NCBI GenBank assembly: GCA_013288235.1
Contig: JABDCF010000015.1
Location: forward strand, 1 to 52,925
Direction: 5' to 3'
Origin: Bacteroidota bacterium
GTDB lineage: Bacteria; Bacteroidota; Bacteroidia; Sphingobacteriales; Sphingobacteriaceae
DNA length: 52,925 nucleotides
Part shown: piece by piece, positions 42,857 through 51,008 of the stretch
Position numbering within the stretch: the stretch's first letter is position 1
Layout of the letters: the number at the start of each line of letters is the position of its first letter
The notes under the pieces: generated by a model
Databases searched by the model: none
Told to the model about the DNA's origin: nothing
Seen by the model: only the letters and a program-made list of their open reading frames with translations
Program-made: the position numbers and the translations under genes

Positions 42857-43318
42857 ATGGCCAATACCTACACCCAAATTCACATTCAATGCGTGATGGC
42901 GGTAAAATACCGCCAATCTTTAATTCAACCGGAATGGAAAGACGAACTCCAAAAATATATCACCGGAATTGTGCAAAATCACGGGCATAAAATGCTTGCC
43001 ATCAATAATATGCCCGACCATTTGCATTTATTTTTTGGCTTTCGGCCAACCCAATCGCTCTCTGATTTGATGCAAATTGTAAAAGGCGAATCGTCTGAAT
43101 GGATAAATCTACAGTCGTTTACACCTGCTACGTTTCGGTGGCAGGAGGGTTATGGCGCGTTTTCCTATTCACGGTCGCATGTTAAGCCTGTGATTAAATA
43201 CGTGATGAACCAGGAAGAGCATCATCGCAAAAAGACATTTTTGGAAGAATATCAGCAAATGCTGGATCAATTTGAGGTTGACTATGACGAGCGGTATATA
43301 TTTAAATTACCGGAATAA
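42857..43318 (+). CDS. REP-associated tyrosine transposase (RAYT, IS200/IS605-like Y1)
   Basis: 153 residues. The HUH motif is NMPDHLHLFFGF, and the probable catalytic tyrosine lies in GYGAFSYSRSHVKPVIKYVMNQEEHHRK. RAYTs are domesticated Y1 transposases that recognise and spread palindromic REP sequences. This copy lies between inverted and direct copies of two palindromic motifs, one within 24 bp of its stop, which are probably its cognate sites. It seems intact. Confidence 0.9.
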   Translation: MANTYTQIHIQCVMAVKYRQSLIQPEWKDELQKYITGIVQNHGHKMLAINNMPDHLHLFFGFRPTQSLSDLMQIVKGESSEWINLQSFTPATFRWQEGYGAFSYSRSHVKPVIKYVMNQEEHHRKKTFLEEYQQMLDQFEVDYDERYIFKLPE

Positions 43319-43334
43319 TTGTATGGCGAATAGG

Positions 43335-43403
43335 TTTCGTACCTACGGCACGAAAAACTAATTCATTTTTTTTCTACCGATATTTTGCCCCTAACGGAGC
43401 CGG
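43335..43403. repeat. right palindromic repeats of the REP transposase unit
   Basis: TTTCGTACCTACGGCACGAAA (from 43336) is the inverse of the left TTTTGTGCCGTAGGTAC motif. CTACCGATATTTTGCCCCTAA...GGAGCCGG (43374-43403) is a direct relative of the left CTACCAATATTGGGCACCTAA motif. The rest of the gap up to 43501 holds only short repeats of an AAATCTTC kind. Confidence 0.8.
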
Positions 43404-43501
43404 TCCAGGGGATTAAGATTTGCGAAGTTTCAAAAACTTCGCAAATCTAACTTTTGTCATTTTCAAATCTTCAAATCCTCACATTTTCAAATTAATCAAC
43501 C

Positions 43502-45532
43502 CTACCAAACCTTCACCCGCAAACTATCCGGCCGGTACATTTTATCACCGGGCTTTACGTTAAATGCTTTGTAGAACTCAGGCATGTTGGAGAATGGGCC
43601 GTTTACGCGGTACATTGGCGGCGAATGGGGGTTATTGCTGATGCTCATCCTTTCCGTTTCATCGCGAATTTTACTTTGCCATACGCGGGTTAATGATAAA
43701 AAGAAACGCTGATCGGGCGTAAAGCCATCAATTTCGGTATCGCTTTTACCTTCCGGCGTATTTTTAAAGGCCTGGTAGGCTATCATGGCGCCGCCAACAT
43801 CGGCAAGGTTTTCGCCCTGGGTAAGTTCGCCGTTAACGTGCAGGTTACCCAAAACGGTAAACTGGCTATACTGATCGATCAGCACCTTAACCCTTGCTTT
43901 AAATTTGGCGGCATCTTCGGGTGTCCACCAATCTTTTAGGTTGCCGTCTTTGTCGTACTGGCGACCCTGGTCGTCAAAACCGTGGGTCATTTCATGACCG
44001 ATAACCACACCGATAGCCCCGTAATTGATAGCATCGTCTGCATCTTTATCAAAAAACGGGAACTGCAATATCCCTGCCGGGAACACGATCTCATTTGCCA
44101 GTCCGTTATTGTAGGCATCGATGGTAGGCGGCGTCATTTGCCATTCCGAGCGGTCGACCGGTTTACCCACTTTTTTGATCATTTCGCGGTAGTTATGCGC
44201 GGCGATTGATTGCTCATTTTGATAATAAGCATCCTTGCTGATCTGTACGTCATCATATTTCTTCCATTTATCCGGATAGCCTATCTTTTTGGTAAAGGCA
44301 GCTAGTTTTTCGACCGCCCGTTTCTTTGTTTCGGGGCTCATCCAGTCCAGTTTTTCTATCCGTTCTTTATAAACGGCCTGTAAGTTATTTACCAGGTCAA
44401 GCATCCGGGTTTTGGCTTCAGGCGGAAAATATTTTGCCACGTACAACTGCCCAAGCAATTCGCCAAGACCATTATCGATATCTTCCGACATTAATTTCCA
44501 GCGGTCGCGCTGCTGTTTCTGCCCACTCAGCACTTTCCCGAAGAAATCAAAATGCGCATCCCTGAAAGCTTTGCTCAGGTAGGTTGATGCCCCGCTCAAT
44601 GCTTCAAACGTCGCCTTATCTTTCCAAACATCGATCGGCTGGGATTTCAGCAGGCCATCCAGCGCTTTATAATAGCCAGGCTGCCCGACTAAAACGGTAT
44701 CTGCTTTCAGTTCCATCCTGCTAAAGGCATCCTGAAGGTCAACATCCGGCATCTGTTTTTGAAAATCGGCAAAGGTAAATTTGTTGTAATTTTTTACCGG
44801 GTCGCGTAGCTGAACAGGGGTTAGGTGCGATGTGGCAATTGCAGTCTCCAGTTTTAAAATGCCTGCCGCTTTTGCGTTTGCAGTTGCAGCATCAACACCG
44901 GTTAAAGTAAACAGTTTGGCTATATATTTAACGTAGCCATCCAGTATTTTTTTGGAGGCTGAATCTGTTTTAAAATAATAATCACGATTAGGCAGGTTCA
45001 GGCCGGTCTGGTCAAAATGTGCGGCATTTTTGGTGCTGATCCTGTCATCAGGCGATATGTAAAAACCAAACAGGAAGCCGTCGCCGGTTTTAAAACCATC
45101 GGCGGCCAGTTTTACCAGGTCTTTATAATCTTTAACGGCAGCAATTTTGGCCAGCTGGGGCTTCACAGGATCATAGCTTAATTTTTCAATAGCTACGGTA
45201 TCCATGCCACTTTTAAACATATCACCTACTTTTTGGTTGATGCTGCCGGCGGTATCATCATGCGCAGCCGCATAGTCCAGTATCTGGTGAATGTTGGCCT
45301 CATTTTTATCGCGCAGAGTATAAAATGTTCCCCAGCCGGTTTCGGATGCCGGGATCTTAGTATTTTTTATCCATTTACCGTTGGCGTACAAAAAGAAGTT
45401 GTCGCCCGGTTTAACGGTGGTGTCCATTCCCGATCTATCAAAAAAAACGGTTTGTTGCTGGTCTGATTTGTTTTTGCAGGCTGTTACCGTAAATGCAATA
45501 ACGGCAATTAACCCCCATCTGGTTAGTTTCAT
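43502..45532 (-). CDS. M13 (neprilysin/PepO-like) metallopeptidase lipoprotein
   Basis: 676 residues. A lipoprotein signal peptide ends at the lipobox cysteine of VTACKNKSD. The M13 N-terminal domain begins at PGDNFFLYANGKW. The zinc site is VVIGHEMTHGFDDQG (HExxH) with GENLADVGG, and NEIVFPAGILQ and a C-terminal YRPDSLRVKVW also fit. The usual NAYYxP is NAYNNG here. It would degrade peptides at the envelope. Monocistronic and leftward, probably anchored in the outer or inner membrane by its lipid. Confidence 0.95.
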   Translation of the reverse strand: MKLTRWGLIAVIAFTVTACKNKSDQQQTVFFDRSGMDTTVKPGDNFFLYANGKWIKNTKIPASETGWGTFYTLRDKNEANIHQILDYAAAHDDTAGSINQKVGDMFKSGMDTVAIEKLSYDPVKPQLAKIAAVKDYKDLVKLAADGFKTGDGFLFGFYISPDDRISTKNAAHFDQTGLNLPNRDYYFKTDSASKKILDGYVKYIAKLFTLTGVDAATANAKAAGILKLETAIATSHLTPVQLRDPVKNYNKFTFADFQKQMPDVDLQDAFSRMELKADTVLVGQPGYYKALDGLLKSQPIDVWKDKATFEALSGASTYLSKAFRDAHFDFFGKVLSGQKQQRDRWKLMSEDIDNGLGELLGQLYVAKYFPPEAKTRMLDLVNNLQAVYKERIEKLDWMSPETKKRAVEKLAAFTKKIGYPDKWKKYDDVQISKDAYYQNEQSIAAHNYREMIKKVGKPVDRSEWQMTPPTIDAYNNGLANEIVFPAGILQFPFFDKDADDAINYGAIGVVIGHEMTHGFDDQGRQYDKDGNLKDWWTPEDAAKFKARVKVLIDQYSQFTVLGNLHVNGELTQGENLADVGGAMIAYQAFKNTPEGKSDTEIDGFTPDQRFFLSLTRVWQSKIRDETERMSISNNPHSPPMYRVNGPFSNMPEFYKAFNVKPGDKMYRPDSLRVKVW

Positions 45533-45600
45533 TTTATAATTTTTTTATAAATATAGATTTAAAATGCAATTTGTGAAAAAAACAGGTGGTTAAAGAAAAA

Positions 45601-45867
45601 GGGCAACCACAAGGGATTGCCCCTACGGATAATCAGGCGATTTTAATATTTTGATAGGACGATTTGTAAGTGAGACCCTTGTGGTCGCCCCCCGGGAGCA
45701 TGGTTGTTACTTTGCAGGCAGGTTATTTAAAAGCGATGTCTCAAATAACAAAACAAATTGCCACGTTAGAGGCTACCCTTCGCAAATGGGCAGCCACTGA
45801 CGTGGCAAAAAATGGGTTGGCCGGCTTTCTACAAACGGGCAGCCCCGATGGGGCAAAAACGAATCTT
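45601..45867. other. non-coding gap with inverted repeats
   Basis: GGGCAACCACAAGGG (45601-45615) is mirrored by CCCTTGTGGTCGCCC (45676-45690) with one mismatch, and GCCACGT pairs with ACGTGGC near 45760-45806. No convincing gene; a 78-codon open frame here overlaps the GIN-domain gene and has no family-like sequence. Confidence 0.55.
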
Positions 45868-46458
45868 TTACAACCCGCTGCTTGCAATCCCATCAAAACT
45901 TACTGACCTGTTGAGGTGAGCGGCAACCAGGTTGCTGGTATCCACTTGCGATGAATGGCCGTACATTAGGTCAACACTATCTATATCCCCTGTCAGTGTA
46001 GCTTTGGCGTGGCCGTTTAATGTGACATTTGCCTGGTAAGCGTCCATGTTTAATTGTGCAGTTGCATTATTGTACATTTTCACGTCAAGCTCAATGCCCG
46101 ATAATTTTCCAAACGACCTTACGTCGGCATTATCATAAACTTCAAGACTGGCCAGCTGGCTTGCGGTAACCCAAACAATTAATTTTTGTGTTTGGTAGGA
46201 TGCAATACGCAATACCCCGTTTTTGTCCGGACTGAATGAACTGCCGTTACGATCGTTTCCGTAGGTTACAACCTGGTCGGCAGCGCCTTCTGATAGGTAA
46301 AGTTCTACATTTCCGCGTATCTCTATTTTGCTAATTTCGCTAACGTTTGTTTTAACGTTAACCCTTTTTTCGCTGTCGTGGGCTGAAGCGAAAGTTGACT
46401 GGCTAAAGCCTAATGATGTGGCCAGCAGTATTGCGGTGGTTAAAATTGTTATTTTCAT
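45868..46458 (-). CDS. GIN-domain (DUF2807-like) secreted protein
   Basis: 196 residues from the ATG at 46458 (MKITILTTAIL), chosen because it begins a normal signal peptide ending near FSQSTFASA; longer frames up to 46572 add an improbable leader. The mature part is repetitive beta-strand: ISKIEIRGNVELYLSEG, LASLEVYDNADVRSFG, LDVKMYNNATAQLNM, NVTLNGHAKATLTGD. This is the pattern of the putative autotransporter-adhesin head GIN domain, a right-handed beta solenoid. A surface or periplasmic structural role is likely. Confidence 0.85.
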   Translation of the reverse strand: MKITILTTAILLATSLGFSQSTFASAHDSEKRVNVKTNVSEISKIEIRGNVELYLSEGAADQVVTYGNDRNGSSFSPDKNGVLRIASYQTQKLIVWVTASQLASLEVYDNADVRSFGKLSGIELDVKMYNNATAQLNMDAYQANVTLNGHAKATLTGDIDSVDLMYGHSSQVDTSNLVAAHLNRSVSFDGIASSGL

Positions 46459-46728
46459 TTTCTTAATATTTAATGTTGAATTTTTTGTTTTCATTTTATA
46501 AGTCCATGCCAACATTGATACCCAAATTATAATTAATTGATTATCAGATAAATGATAAATAGGCATAATCAATCAAGTGTACGATAACGTACGTACATGT
46601 GCAAAGGCGGACGGTTTAACCAATAAACAAAGTTTTTTGGGAGATAAATGGGCTTAGATTTGACATTTTTTGCCTTCACTGTCCATCCAAATATTCGTAT
46701 GTTTAGCGCATCTATTTAATTATTTATC

Positions 46729-48315
46729 ATGTCATCACGCAAACCTTTTATCATGTCAAAATTCAGGGGAACCATTCTGTTTTTTTGCTTTTTTATAGTC
46801 CTTAATTCCGCAAAAGCGCAGGTAATTGCCCCCGATTCTGTCGACCGGCTCGTTGAACGCACCCTTAAAACTTTTGATGTGCCGGGCATATCCGTAGCGA
46901 TAGTAAAAGATGATAAAATAGTTTACGAAAAAGGCTATGGCGTACGTTCTTTGGCTACCGGTAAAAAGATGGATGAAAATACTCTTGTCGGGATAGCCTC
47001 AAACAGCAAGGCCTTTACCAGCGCCGCTATAGGGATTTTGGTTGATGAAGGCAAAATTAAACTCGATGATAAAGTAACCGACTATATCCCCGAATTTAAA
47101 ATGTTCGACCCCTATGTTACTGCTGAATTTACCATACGCGACTTGCTGACCCATCGCAGCGGCCTTGGCCTCGGTGCAGGTGATTTGATGGATTGGCCGG
47201 ACTCGACCGATTTTACCATTGCAGATGTTATCCATAACCTTCGCTATTTAAAACCTACATCCAGTTTCCGCAGCAAATACGATTATGATAACCAGATGTA
47301 CAAAGTAGCCGGCGAACTAATAAAAAGGGTATCGGGCATAAGCTGGGAAGAATTTATACAAACACACATACTTACGCCCCTGCACATGGAGCATACAGCG
47401 CCATCGTACCAATTGTTAAAAGACCGTTCGGACGTAGCTGACGCGCATTCGCCGGTTGACGGCAAGGTGGTGGTTATACCAAGATTTTTAACTACTACAG
47501 CCAATTCGGCCGCCGGTATTTATTCGAGCGTGGCCGATTTGAGCAAATGGGTGATAGTACAGATGAATAATGGCAAATATGATGACGGTAAACAATTATT
47601 CAGTGAAAGTATCCATCGCGAAATGTGGACGCCGCAAACCATTGTACCTGTTGGCACAACAACCGCTTACAATACCCATTTTGGCGCCTATGGACTTGGC
47701 TGGTTTTTAAGCGATGTAAAAGGCTACAAAGAAGTAAACCATACCGGCGGCATTGATGGGATGGTGACCAAAGTTACCATGATACCAGAATTAAAGTTGG
47801 CTATTGTTGTGCTTACCAACCAGGGGGCGGGCGCGGCATTCAGCGCTATTACCAATCAAATTAAAGACAGTTACTTAGGCATAACCGGTCGCGATTGGGT
47901 AAAAATATACAGTGACCAGGTAAAAGCCAGCGAAGGAAATGCCGACAAGGTAGTTGCCGATGTTTGGAAACAGGTAGATGCCCGCCAGCACGACAACCCC
48001 AAACCCGATCTTACGCCGTTTGCCGGTACTTATCATGATAACTGGCTGGGCGATGCCATTATCAGTCTTAACAACGGCCAATTATGGTTCAGTGCCAAAC
48101 GTTCGCCGAAACTATCAGGCCAAATGCTGCCATATAAAGGGGATACTTTCGTGATAAAATGGAACTACCGCAGCATGGAAGCCGATGCCTTCGCCACCTT
48201 CACCTTTAACGACCAGGGCAAACCAATTGGCATAAAACTAAACCCTGTATCACCGTTAACTGATTTTAGCTTTGATTTCCAGGATCTGGATTATAAGAAG
48301 CAATTAGTGAATTAG
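46729..48315 (+). CDS. serine hydrolase (beta-lactamase/class C-like) with DUF3471 tail
   Basis: 528 residues with signal peptide (ending NSAKAQV; the ATG at 46753 would give a more standard one). Catalytic motifs of the PF00144 family are SNSK (in GIASNSKAFTSAAIG), YDN (YDYDNQMYKVAG) and HTGG (NHTGGIDGM). The C-terminal ~110 residues form a DUF3471-like beta domain (LTPFAGTYHDNWLGD). Such enzymes act as esterases or D-aminopeptidases in the periplasm; true beta-lactamase activity cannot be inferred. It is divergent from the GIN-domain gene. Confidence 0.93.
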   Translation: MSSRKPFIMSKFRGTILFFCFFIVLNSAKAQVIAPDSVDRLVERTLKTFDVPGISVAIVKDDKIVYEKGYGVRSLATGKKMDENTLVGIASNSKAFTSAAIGILVDEGKIKLDDKVTDYIPEFKMFDPYVTAEFTIRDLLTHRSGLGLGAGDLMDWPDSTDFTIADVIHNLRYLKPTSSFRSKYDYDNQMYKVAGELIKRVSGISWEEFIQTHILTPLHMEHTAPSYQLLKDRSDVADAHSPVDGKVVVIPRFLTTTANSAAGIYSSVADLSKWVIVQMNNGKYDDGKQLFSESIHREMWTPQTIVPVGTTTAYNTHFGAYGLGWFLSDVKGYKEVNHTGGIDGMVTKVTMIPELKLAIVVLTNQGAGAAFSAITNQIKDSYLGITGRDWVKIYSDQVKASEGNADKVVADVWKQVDARQHDNPKPDLTPFAGTYHDNWLGDAIISLNNGQLWFSAKRSPKLSGQMLPYKGDTFVIKWNYRSMEADAFATFTFNDQGKPIGIKLNPVSPLTDFSFDFQDLDYKKQLVN

Positions 48316-48325
48316 TGAAAAAAAA

Positions 48326-48372
48326 CTATGTCATTTCGACGAGAAACGAGGAGAAATGACATAGTTTTTTTT
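48326..48372. terminator. bidirectional terminator made from a TGTCATTTCG repeat
   Basis: AAAAAACTATGTCATTTC and GAAATGACATAGTTTTTT are perfect 18-bp arms around a 15-nt loop (GACGAGAAACGAGGA). A-run on the left and T-run on the right let it terminate both convergent genes (serine hydrolase and DUF4846). The core TGTCATTTCG is shared with the long palindrome at 36104-36250. Confidence 0.88.
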
Positions 48373-48381
48373 AGCCTTCTT

Positions 48382-49146
48382 TTAATTCTCAAACCTTTTT
48401 AAATAAGTTTTATCAATCAACTCCCCGTACAAAATACCGCTGCGCATATCCATGCTAAACCATGGCGAAGGGTATTGCAGCACCTGCAGGTTTTGGGCAG
48501 GCATAAAGCTTTGTGCTAAAAGAAATTGCTTTTTATGCTGGCTGCTCTCTACAACATCCATCACAATAAAACAATGCCCCGGCGATCCGCCTTTTATAAA
48601 AATATCCCCGGTTTGCAGGTCGTCCGGGTTTTTAACAGGTTTTAATTCCTTTTGCAGGGATAAAGTTCCCGCGTAAGCGAAAACCAGGTTCATGTAACGC
48701 ATAAACGTAGGATAGCTATAATCCTTTTTAGTTGTCAGCACCCAACCGCCGTTACGATAACGATAACCATACGCATAATGCATATAATCACACCGGAAAC
48801 CACTTTCAAAATGAAATACTATTTCATTATACCTTTTTTGCTGGTACAGGTATTCGCCCCGCAGGCGCATTACAACATCGGCGCATTGCTGCAGGTCTTC
48901 GCTGCCCACGCTCAAATCCACAACGGCGGCAGTATAAACATCGGTGGCCGCTATGGCGCCTTTGTAGGTTTTGGTTTGCGTGCCGGCAGGTTTAAGCGGC
49001 AGGCTTTGCAGGTAAGCGCCAAAACTGCCCGGCGTAGCTTTTACCTGTTGATAACCGGCAGGTGCCGTAAAGCGTGTTATAACTGTATCAGGTGCAGTGA
49101 AGCTGCTGTAAATTAAAAGTGCCGCAAATAGTAACGTGCTTTTCAT
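48382..49146 (-). CDS. DUF4846 secreted protein
   Basis: 254 residues from ATG at 49146 (MKSTLLFAALLIYSSFTAP signal peptide). An ATG at 49197 exists but lies inside a mobile palindrome and adds an unlikely leader. DUF4846 features are GAYLQSLPLKPAG, DLQQCADVVMRLRGEYLY, FHFESGFRCDYMHYAYGYRY and QTGDIFIKGGSPGHCFIVMDV. Its biochemical role is not known; the conserved GHCFIVMD segment with a histidine and a cysteine hints at an NlpC/P60-like active site, which is only an impression. Leftward, 131 bp downstream of the M15 peptidase gene. Confidence 0.88.
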   Translation of the reverse strand: MKSTLLFAALLIYSSFTAPDTVITRFTAPAGYQQVKATPGSFGAYLQSLPLKPAGTQTKTYKGAIAATDVYTAAVVDLSVGSEDLQQCADVVMRLRGEYLYQQKRYNEIVFHFESGFRCDYMHYAYGYRYRNGGWVLTTKKDYSYPTFMRYMNLVFAYAGTLSLQKELKPVKNPDDLQTGDIFIKGGSPGHCFIVMDVVESSQHKKQFLLAQSFMPAQNLQVLQYPSPWFSMDMRSGILYGELIDKTYLKRFEN

Positions 49147-49189
49147 TGTTATGGAATTAAACATAAAATTTAACTCTGCCATTCCGTTT

Positions 49190-49275
49190 CGCCTCATCCT
49201 GCCCTCTCCAAAAGGAGACGGTTCTAAGAAATCGCGAAGTTAAAGCCCTCTCCCTTGGAGAGGGTTGGGTGAGGC
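49190..49275. repeat. palindromic element (copy 2) overlapping the DUF4846 5' region
   Basis: CGCCTCA (49190-49196) and TGAGGC (49270-49275) enclose GCCCTCTCCAAAAGGAGA-type and CCCTCTCCCTTGGAGAGGG hairpins. It matches the 33092-33185 element in order, orientation and most bases. It ends 3 bp before the M15 peptidase stop codon. Confidence 0.85.
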
Positions 49276-49277
49276 TA

Positions 49278-50045
49278 TTAAATTAACTCCGGCCTGTACT
49301 CAAAATGCATGGTATCGTAATGATACCACTTCCCGCCCCATATAAAACCGTATTTCTCAAACGTATCTACTATGATTTGTGGTATCCTGTTTTTATATTT
49401 TATAACAGCATTTTCGTTGGTGCATTTGCAGGCCCATTGCCAGTAATCGGAGTAGGCGGTATTTATGTCTATTGTCATCCCGAAACTGTGCATGCTATGG
49501 CGGTTTGTGCCTGCAATATTGCGCCAGGTAAAGGTGCCGCCAATATTGGTCAAATATTTTTTTAGTTCTGGATGTTCATCAAGTTCCTTTGAAATTTGCA
49601 TCAGCTTTTTATCGATGCCATTGATTTTTGTCACCGTAATTTTTTGGCCAACCAATTTCGGGCACCAGGTTATTTCGGTTAAATGCTGCCGTACTTCCTT
49701 TTCTGTTGCTCCGTACATCTTTAAAAAAAATGGCTCATTCCTAACCCTGCCCGGGTCATAATTTGTTGCCGGCGGCGATGCTAATTTCCCTGTTCCATAA
49801 TTTTGGTTGAACATATCTTTAAGATCAGGCTTATCTAACAGCAATTTATAGGGTTTGTTTTTGATGCCATCATCCCAAATCATTTTGGTTCCATCTTTGA
49901 AAATTATATGGTTATCGGCGTAGCCGGAAATAAAATCTTTATAGCTGGAGATTAGTTTTTTGGCTGATGGGGGAATCGTATCAGACCCGACCTGCCGGGA
50001 CAGGACTATAGTAATCCATAATAAAATAAAAATTCCTGCTCTCAT
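49278..50045 (-). CDS. M15-family peptidase (VanY/D-Ala-D-Ala carboxypeptidase-like)
   Basis: 255 residues with a short signal peptide (~1-20). The zinc motif SMHSFGMTIDINT matches SxHxxGxAxD with histidine and aspartate in place, and the C-terminal WYHYDTMHFEYRPEL supplies the HxE pair. These enzymes trim peptidoglycan stem peptides or act as L-alanyl-D-glutamate endopeptidases in the periplasm. It precedes the DUF4846 gene and lies 17 bp after the pentapeptide-repeat gene, all leftward, so an operon of three is possible. Confidence 0.9.
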   Translation of the reverse strand: MRAGIFILLWITIVLSRQVGSDTIPPSAKKLISSYKDFISGYADNHIIFKDGTKMIWDDGIKNKPYKLLLDKPDLKDMFNQNYGTGKLASPPATNYDPGRVRNEPFFLKMYGATEKEVRQHLTEITWCPKLVGQKITVTKINGIDKKLMQISKELDEHPELKKYLTNIGGTFTWRNIAGTNRHSMHSFGMTIDINTAYSDYWQWACKCTNENAVIKYKNRIPQIIVDTFEKYGFIWGGKWYHYDTMHFEYRPELI

Positions 50046-50062
50046 CTTGTCTAAACTATAAG

Positions 50063-50638
50063 CTACCCCTCAATCCTTATATCAAACTTAGCCAATAACC
50101 CCGGCAAACCCTGCATCGAAAACCTGGCCTTTTTTAAATTATTAATGTCCGGATCGATGATGAAGTTATAGGAAGTGCGCAAATCAGCATTCTTTAATAT
50201 AGTCCGGTTAAAAAATGCCCGGTTAAGGTTGCAATTTACAAATTGGGCATCGGTAAAGTCGGCTTCGGTGAGATCGGTTTCAACCATCTGGCAATCCGTA
50301 AATTTTGCGCCTTTGTTTTTCTTTTTAAAGAAGATTGTGTTATCGAGAATACAATTATCAAAATTCACCTCGAACAAAAAATCGCGGGCTTTGCTGAAAT
50401 CGGCGCCGCTTAGCTTGCAATCTTTAAACTTAATATCCTGCAAACCGGTGTCCGATAATTTAATGAGCGATAAATTACATCCCTCAAAATAACAATCGGT
50501 AAAAACCATGCCCGACAGGTCGGCATACGAAAGATCGCTGCTGATGAACCTGCAATTTTCAAAAGCGCGGTTGCTGCCTTTAATAGCATCGGCAGTAATT
50601 TTGGTGAAAGTTTCGTCTTCGATTATATCGGGTAGCAT
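50063..50638 (-). CDS. pentapeptide-repeat protein
   Basis: 191 residues from ATG at 50638 (MLPDIIEDETF); an upstream GTG at 50659 is less likely. Tandem A(D/N)LxX-type repeats run through most of the protein: CRFISSDLSYADLSGMVFTDC, DIKFKDCKLSGADFSKA, AKFTDCQMVETDLTEADFTDA, VNCNLNRAFFNRTILKNADLR. The fold is a quadrilateral beta-helix. Some members protect DNA gyrase from quinolones, but most have unknown roles, so resistance should not be assumed. Cytoplasmic, first gene of a leftward group. Confidence 0.9.
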   Translation of the reverse strand: MLPDIIEDETFTKITADAIKGSNRAFENCRFISSDLSYADLSGMVFTDCYFEGCNLSLIKLSDTGLQDIKFKDCKLSGADFSKARDFLFEVNFDNCILDNTIFFKKKNKGAKFTDCQMVETDLTEADFTDAQFVNCNLNRAFFNRTILKNADLRTSYNFIIDPDINNLKKARFSMQGLPGLLAKFDIRIEG

Positions 50639-50698
50639 GGTGCAAAATAAGTTATTCACAACAAATAATTAAGAGAAGAATATTTTTAATCCTTTTTG

Positions 50699-50868
50699 CC
50701 CTCTTTTTTGCGTGCAAAAGAGAGGGTGGTCGAGCGAAGCAAAGACCGGGTGAGTAAACTATGCGAGCGGCGTTGGCGCAAATGCACTAACGCTATGCAT
50801 GGCGGCGTTGACTCACCCCAGCATCGCTTCGCTTGCTGACCCTCTCTATGGCAAGCCATAAAGAGGGT
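50699..50868. repeat. cruciform-like nested palindrome
   Basis: GGGTGAGT (50748-50755) pairs with ACTCACCC (50811-50818), and AGCGAAGC (50733-50740) with GCTTCGCT (50826-50833). The ends each fold on themselves: CCCTCT...TTTTGC/GCAAAA...AGAGGG on the left (50699-50725) and ACCCTCT/AGAGGGT with TATGGC/GCCATA on the right (50839-50868). The 370-bp gap 50639-51008 contains no gene. Confidence 0.8.
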
Positions 50869-51008
50869 GAAGGCAGTTTTCCCTTAACTCAATGTCATTG
50901 CGGTACGCTACTATCTTACCTCAACCATCTGTCATCCCCACCATTTTATTATAAATTACCCTATCCTGTTATTTTACTATATTTTTATCCTGAAAAGTAA
51001 ACTGACAA

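Noticed and set aside
42857..43318. Complete IS200 element
   Set aside because: The surroundings are multi-copy-type palindromes on both sides rather than IS200 ends, so a REP-associated transposase is the better call.
45670..45906. 78-codon rightward open frame in the gap between the M13 and GIN-domain genes
   Set aside because: It overlaps the end of the GIN-domain gene, lies on inverted repeats and has no family-like composition.
46659..46705. Promoter with TTTG and TATGTTTA upstream of the serine hydrolase gene
   Set aside because: The spacing of about 35 bp between the boxes is far too long and the second box misses the final G.
46729..48315. Beta-lactamase resistance gene
   Set aside because: The motifs are those of the wide PF00144 serine hydrolase family with a DUF3471 tail; antibiotic hydrolysis is not supported.
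48778..49116. Rightward 112-codon frame opposite the DUF4846 gene
   Set aside because: It mirrors a gene with a clear family pattern and signal peptide, and has no features of its own.
50063..50638. Qnr-type quinolone resistance gene
   Set aside because: Only the general pentapeptide-repeat pattern is seen and the protein lacks recognisable Qnr features such as its length and loops.
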